Below the pieces are notes generated by a model. It was not told the DNA's origin and did not search any database. It saw only the letters and a program-made list of their open reading frames with translations. Positions 14,640 to 17,983 of a DNA stretch of 17,983 bases are shown here, in pieces. Position 1 is the stretch's first letter. Each line of letters opens with the position of its first letter. A program made the position numbers and the translations under genes. Source of the DNA: DASYSL01 sp036003365 (GTDB lineage Bacteria > Eisenbacteria > RBG-16-71-46 > DASYSL01); NCBI GenBank assembly GCA_036003365.1, contig DASYSL010000202.1:1-17983 (forward strand), read 5' to 3'.

Positions 14640-17429
14640 ATGCCCGCGCTCACGAAGCCGTGCGGGCGCGCACACCCCACGCGCCTTCTCGTCCTTCTCG
14701 TCCTGCTCGTCCTCGCTGCTTTCACGCTCATCCCGGCGCGGCCGCTTCTCGCCGTTCCGGTCGCTTCGTCGCGCACCGTGCTGTCGGCGCGGCCGCACGC
14801 GTGGCAGGCCCCGCAAAGCGCAGCACCCGTCACCGAGACCGGGTTCTCCTGTGGCTCGAGCCCCGATCGCGTGCTCGACGTGCTGGCGGCGCACGCAGCC
14901 TATCAATCCGTGGCCCCCGCGGCGCTGCCCACGACGCAGAGCTACGACCACGGCGACATCGCGGTCATCGAGGACGACGGCACCATGCTCGTGCCCTCCG
15001 GGACGCACGTGGAAGCCGACGAGGTGCAGGTCGCGCGCGCCTTCTTCCGCACGCACGGCGATGACTACGACTATCTGTGCCTCTACACCGCCTCGAGCGT
15101 GCCGTCGTGGGTGCTGGGCGGCCACGCCACCGCGTTCGAGATCAACGTGCACCAGGACGTGCAGGGCCTGGGCCTCAAGCTCTTCGACTACCGCCTCGAC
15201 TTCGGCAGTCTGGGCGGGCAACTGCACTCGATTCTCGAGCTCAACAATCTCTCGATCTATCCAGCGGATCCGCTGCAGGACTTCAACGTCTCGAACAACA
15301 CCATGGACGCTCTCTGCCACGAGGCCATGCATCGCTGGGGCGCCTACGTGAAAGTCGACTCCTTGGGCACGAGCACCTTGTCCCTGTTGGAATCCAACCG
15401 CGCGCACTGGCAGTTCTACATGGACGACCAGGCGTCGCAGCTGGGCGGCAATCAGTGGCAGGACAACGCCAACGGCTCGTGGACGACGGTGGGCGCGACC
15501 CTGCGCTACGGCCAGCTCGAGCGCTATCTGGGCGGGTTCTACGCGGCCAGCGAGGTCGACAGCATCACCATCCTGGGCGCGCCGGGCAATTGCCAGCCGC
15601 CCGCCAACTACACGCGCGATCATCACCCGCTCGCCGGCGTGACCTGCGACGTGTCGCCGTACCGCTTCTCGATCCAGAACGTGATCACGGCCAACGGGCC
15701 GCGCGTCCCCGACGTGAGTGCGAGCCCCAAGACGCATCGCTTCGCCTTCATTCTCCTCATCGCCCACGGCACCACGCCCACGCAGGCCGATCTCGACAAG
15801 GTCGAGAACATTCGCGCGCTCCTGCCGAGCACCTTCTCCGATTACACCGGCGGACGCGGCACGGCGATCACCACGCTCGTGCACCACGCGGGCTCGGTGG
15901 CGGTGGACGTCGACCCGGTGCCCGACTCCGAGAGTCCCTCGGCCAGTCATCCGGTCACGGCGCGCGTCGCGATCGTGCCCGGGAGTCTGCCACTCAACGT
16001 GAATCCGTCGGGCGTCCAGCTCTCTTATGGAGTGAATGCTGGCGGGCTCACCACGCTGCCCATGACGCAGGGCCCGACGGGGACCTTCACCGCCGCCATT
16101 CCGCCGGTGCCGTCGGGCAGCTCGGTGCGCTATTTCGTGCACGCGCTGTCGGACTCGACCGGCATCGAAGGCTACTGGCCGGCGGGCGCGCCGGCCGTGC
16201 TCGACACGTTCCGGGTGGGTCCCGATCTCACGCCGCCGACGGTGGCCTTCCTGGCGCCGCCGAGCGAGATCAAGCACGGCCTCTTGCCGTATCGCTTCCG
16301 CGCCAAGGCCTTTGACAACCTCGGTCTGGCGCGCGTGTTCGCCACCTTCTCGGTGAACGACGGCCCGCGCGACACGCTCGACATGACGCGCCAGGGCGCT
16401 TCCGACACCTTCTATGTCGACGTGGATCCGGGTGCCGCCCCCGGCGACCGGCTGGCCATCGACGCCCATGCCGTGGACGCCGCGGCGGTGCCGCACGCGG
16501 CGACGAGCGCGCAGTGCCCGGCTCCGGGCTGCGGCTTCGAGTGGGGTTACGACTGGCTCGAGCCCCTCGATCTCTCCGACGGCGGCCTGACCTCTTCGGC
16601 AATCACCGCCGGCCTGCTCGACTCGTGGATCTGGACCGCGCAATCGGACGCCACCGGACGCGCGTCATGGAAGTGCGGCGACCCGGGCGTGCTCCACTAC
16701 CTGGCGGAGATCGACGCCGGCCTCGTCACGCCGCCCCTCCTCCTCACCGGCAACGCCGATCTGCGCTTCCGCCATCGTTACGACTTGGAGCAGGCGGCGC
16801 CGGGTTTGGCCTACGACGGCGCGGTGGTCGAGATGTCGGTGCGCGGCGGAGCCTGGACCGAGATCACGCCGAGCGGCGGCTATCCCTACGTGCTGAGCGA
16901 CTTCTCCGGCTTGCCGCTGCCGCCGGGGACGGCGGTCTATGGCGGCACGAGCCCCGGCTTCGACACCGGCTCGTACGTCGACGCCGACTTCCCGGTGTCG
17001 AGCCCGGACACGGAGACGGTGCGCTTCCGGCTGCGCATGATGAGCGACGATTCGGTGGGCGGCGGGGGCTGGTTCGTCGACGACTTCCGTCTGGTGATGG
17101 CGTCGCCGCCGGTGGCGGCGGGGCCCGGGCCCGCTTCGTCCCTGCGCTTCCTGGCGCCGGCGCCCAATCCGGCGCGCGGCGCGGTGCGCTTCGCGGCCGA
17201 GCTACCCGAGCCCTCGCAGGTGACGCTCGAGATCTTCGACGCGCGCGGCCGGCGCATGAGCCTCGCCTTCCATGGCAAGGCAGCGGCCGGACCGTGGTCC
17301 TTGTCGTGGCTGCCGGAGAACGATGCCGCGGCGCCCGTCACGGCCGGACTCTATTTCGCGCGTCTCACGACGATCGGCGCGAGCGGCCGTTCACAAAGCC
17401 TCTCGCGCCGATTCGTAGTGCTGCCCTAG
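14640..17429 (+). CDS. exported HExxH metallopeptidase-like protein with FlgD-like C-terminus
   Basis: The 929-residue product is probably a secreted or surface zinc peptidase. A signal peptide (KPCGRAHPTR then LLVLLVLLVLAAFTLI) covers about 1-38. At 226-234 the motif is CHEAMHRWG, with His227, Glu228 and His231 as candidate zinc and catalytic residues; Glu251 or His256 (RAHWQFY) could be the third ligand. Ig-like segments follow at about 437-525 (ending VRYFVHALSDS) and 530-615. A jelly-roll resembling the C-terminal part of M6/immune-inhibitor-A-type proteins spans about 635-820 and ends GGGWFVDDFRLV. The last 90 residues (LAPAPNPARGAVRF ... AGLYFARL ... RRFVVLP) are a FlgD-Ig/type IX sorting-like module. 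The family and substrate are not known to me. The ATG is chosen because it starts the signal peptide directly; there is no ribosome site. Confidence 0.88.
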   Translation: MPALTKPCGRAHPTRLLVLLVLLVLAAFTLIPARPLLAVPVASSRTVLSARPHAWQAPQSAAPVTETGFSCGSSPDRVLDVLAAHAAYQSVAPAALPTTQSYDHGDIAVIEDDGTMLVPSGTHVEADEVQVARAFFRTHGDDYDYLCLYTASSVPSWVLGGHATAFEINVHQDVQGLGLKLFDYRLDFGSLGGQLHSILELNNLSIYPADPLQDFNVSNNTMDALCHEAMHRWGAYVKVDSLGTSTLSLLESNRAHWQFYMDDQASQLGGNQWQDNANGSWTTVGATLRYGQLERYLGGFYAASEVDSITILGAPGNCQPPANYTRDHHPLAGVTCDVSPYRFSIQNVITANGPRVPDVSASPKTHRFAFILLIAHGTTPTQADLDKVENIRALLPSTFSDYTGGRGTAITTLVHHAGSVAVDVDPVPDSESPSASHPVTARVAIVPGSLPLNVNPSGVQLSYGVNAGGLTTLPMTQGPTGTFTAAIPPVPSGSSVRYFVHALSDSTGIEGYWPAGAPAVLDTFRVGPDLTPPTVAFLAPPSEIKHGLLPYRFRAKAFDNLGLARVFATFSVNDGPRDTLDMTRQGASDTFYVDVDPGAAPGDRLAIDAHAVDAAAVPHAATSAQCPAPGCGFEWGYDWLEPLDLSDGGLTSSAITAGLLDSWIWTAQSDATGRASWKCGDPGVLHYLAEIDAGLVTPPLLLTGNADLRFRHRYDLEQAAPGLAYDGAVVEMSVRGGAWTEITPSGGYPYVLSDFSGLPLPPGTAVYGGTSPGFDTGSYVDADFPVSSPDTETVRFRLRMMSDDSVGGGGWFVDDFRLVMASPPVAAGPGPASSLRFLAPAPNPARGAVRFAAELPEPSQVTLEIFDARGRRMSLAFHGKAAAGPWSLSWLPENDAAAPVTAGLYFARLTTIGASGRSQSLSRRFVVLP

Positions 17430-17430
17430 G

Positions 17431-17447
17431 GGATCCTTCTAGGATTT
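17431..17447 (+). terminator. weak terminator between convergent genes
   Basis: ATCCT (17433-17437) and AGGAT (17441-17445) form a 5-bp stem with a 3-nt loop, extendable by G-U pairs and followed by TTCTTCTT on the plus strand. It lies in the 9-nt gap after the peptidase-like gene and runs into the end of the minus-strand gene. The stem is short, so the call is weak. Confidence 0.35.
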
Positions 17448-17983
17448 CTTCTTGGCTCCGCCGGTCTTGGCCGCCGTCTCCTGCGCGTCGCCCACCACCT
17501 CGAACTTGAGATCGTCGAACCAGACCTTGCCCTCGCTGGTCGAGAACGCAGCGCGCGCCCACACCGTGTAGGTATTGCGCGGGATGTCGGCCTCGTAGGT
17601 CGCGTACGTCCAGTCTTGGGTGCCCGAGATGCCTTCCGGAATGTTGGGCCGGAAGCTTCCGTACTGGCCCGTGGCCACGATGGTGAAGAAGGCCGAGGCC
17701 GCGTCCAAGTGATCGGTCTTGATCCAGCCCGAGAGGCGCACGCGCTTGCCCGAAAGCGCGCGCGTGTTGAACACCTGGTAGACGTGCGAGAAGAGCTGGA
17801 ACGGCGGATGGCGCTGGCTCTCGAGGCGCACCGACTGCGTGCCCGAATGCGAGATCTGGGGATCGACATCGGCGCGCAGGCCCTCGAGCGGCGGCAGGGA
17901 CAGCTCCCATTCGTCGAGGTTGCCTTCGAATCCGGGATCGGCGAGCAGGTTCTTGCCCACGGCGAAGAGCTTCTCGGGGGTCG
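17439..17983 (-). CDS. carbohydrate-binding-module-like protein, 5' end outside the window
   Basis: The visible 181 residues are the C-terminal part of a longer protein: the frame is open to the window edge (TPEKLFAVGKNLLADPGFEG), so the GTG that could start a 173-residue version is probably internal. NLLADPGFEGNLDEW is the usual opening of a CBM4/9-type jelly-roll domain. It is followed by SVRLES, a GKRVRLSGWIKTD strand pair, and a closing VWFDDLKFEVV. The tail (AAKTGGAKKKS) is lysine-rich. The domain probably binds a glycan or mediates protein contacts; any catalytic part would lie outside the window. It ends 9 nt from the convergent peptidase-like gene. Confidence 0.8.
   Translation of the reverse strand, partial: TPEKLFAVGKNLLADPGFEGNLDEWELSLPPLEGLRADVDPQISHSGTQSVRLESQRHPPFQLFSHVYQVFNTRALSGKRVRLSGWIKTDHLDAASAFFTIVATGQYGSFRPNIPEGISGTQDWTYATYEADIPRNTYTVWARAAFSTSEGKVWFDDLKFEVVGDAQETAAKTGGAKKKS

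Noticed and set aside
12171..16643. 1490-codon open frame on the minus strand
   Set aside because: Only the part below 14510 resembles a protein family. The upstream 2 kb is antisense to the peptidase-like gene, with Arg/Gly/His-rich composition typical of a GC shadow.

Overview
This GC-rich bacterial window is centred on a replication-initiation locus. dnaA, dnaN, dciA, gyrB and gyrA lie close together, with clustered DnaA-box-like sequences on both sides of dnaA. The organism is probably an uncultured member of the FCB group or a nearby phylum, for example Candidatus Eisenbacteria. The hints are the very high GC, an exported protein ending in a FlgD/type IX-like module, and a Planctomycetes-like GyrA active-site segment. 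The assignment is tentative because there is no rRNA gene in the window.

Left arm (1-9685, all genes on the minus strand). In transcription order, dnaA comes first and ends at a very strong intrinsic terminator. An AT-rich gap follows that holds a good promoter. Next is a tightly packed dnaN-dciA-gyrB-gyrA unit: dnaN and dciA overlap by ATGA, dciA and gyrB overlap by 10 nt, and 64 nt separate gyrB from gyrA. recF, usually found between dnaN and dciA, is absent from this spot. After a 13-bp hairpin come rex, the NADH-sensing repressor, and a GNAT acetyltransferase joined to it by another ATGA overlap. The unit therefore carries clamp, helicase loader and gyrase, followed by a redox regulator.

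Origin region. Four DnaA-box-like 9-mers lie within about 180 bp upstream of dnaA, one of them inside the predicted dnaA promoter. A further box flanks an AT-rich stretch between dnaA and dnaN. Together they look like a bipartite oriC with dnaA in the middle.

Right arm (10274-17983, mixed strands). A near-perfect sigma-54 promoter precedes a small exported protein with a C2HC zinc-finger pattern and a Gly-Tyr-Asp repeat tail. It converges, across a shared bidirectional terminator, on a minus-strand pair: an amylo-alpha-1,6-glucosidase (glycogen debranching enzyme) and an exported protein that may be a TIM-barrel glycosidase, which overlap by 92 nt. Divergent from these is a 929-residue exported HExxH metallopeptidase-like protein with Ig-like and jelly-roll modules and a FlgD-like C-terminus, possibly read from a leaderless mRNA. 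It converges, 9 nt away, on a carbohydrate-binding-module-like protein cut by the window edge.

I found no CRISPR array, insertion sequence, tRNA or rRNA. The strongest leads are the bipartite origin with an apparently DnaA-autoregulated dnaA promoter, the sigma-54-driven exported zinc-finger protein beside the origin, the non-canonical quinolone-pocket residues in GyrA, and the unresolved start of the overlapping glycosidase-like gene.
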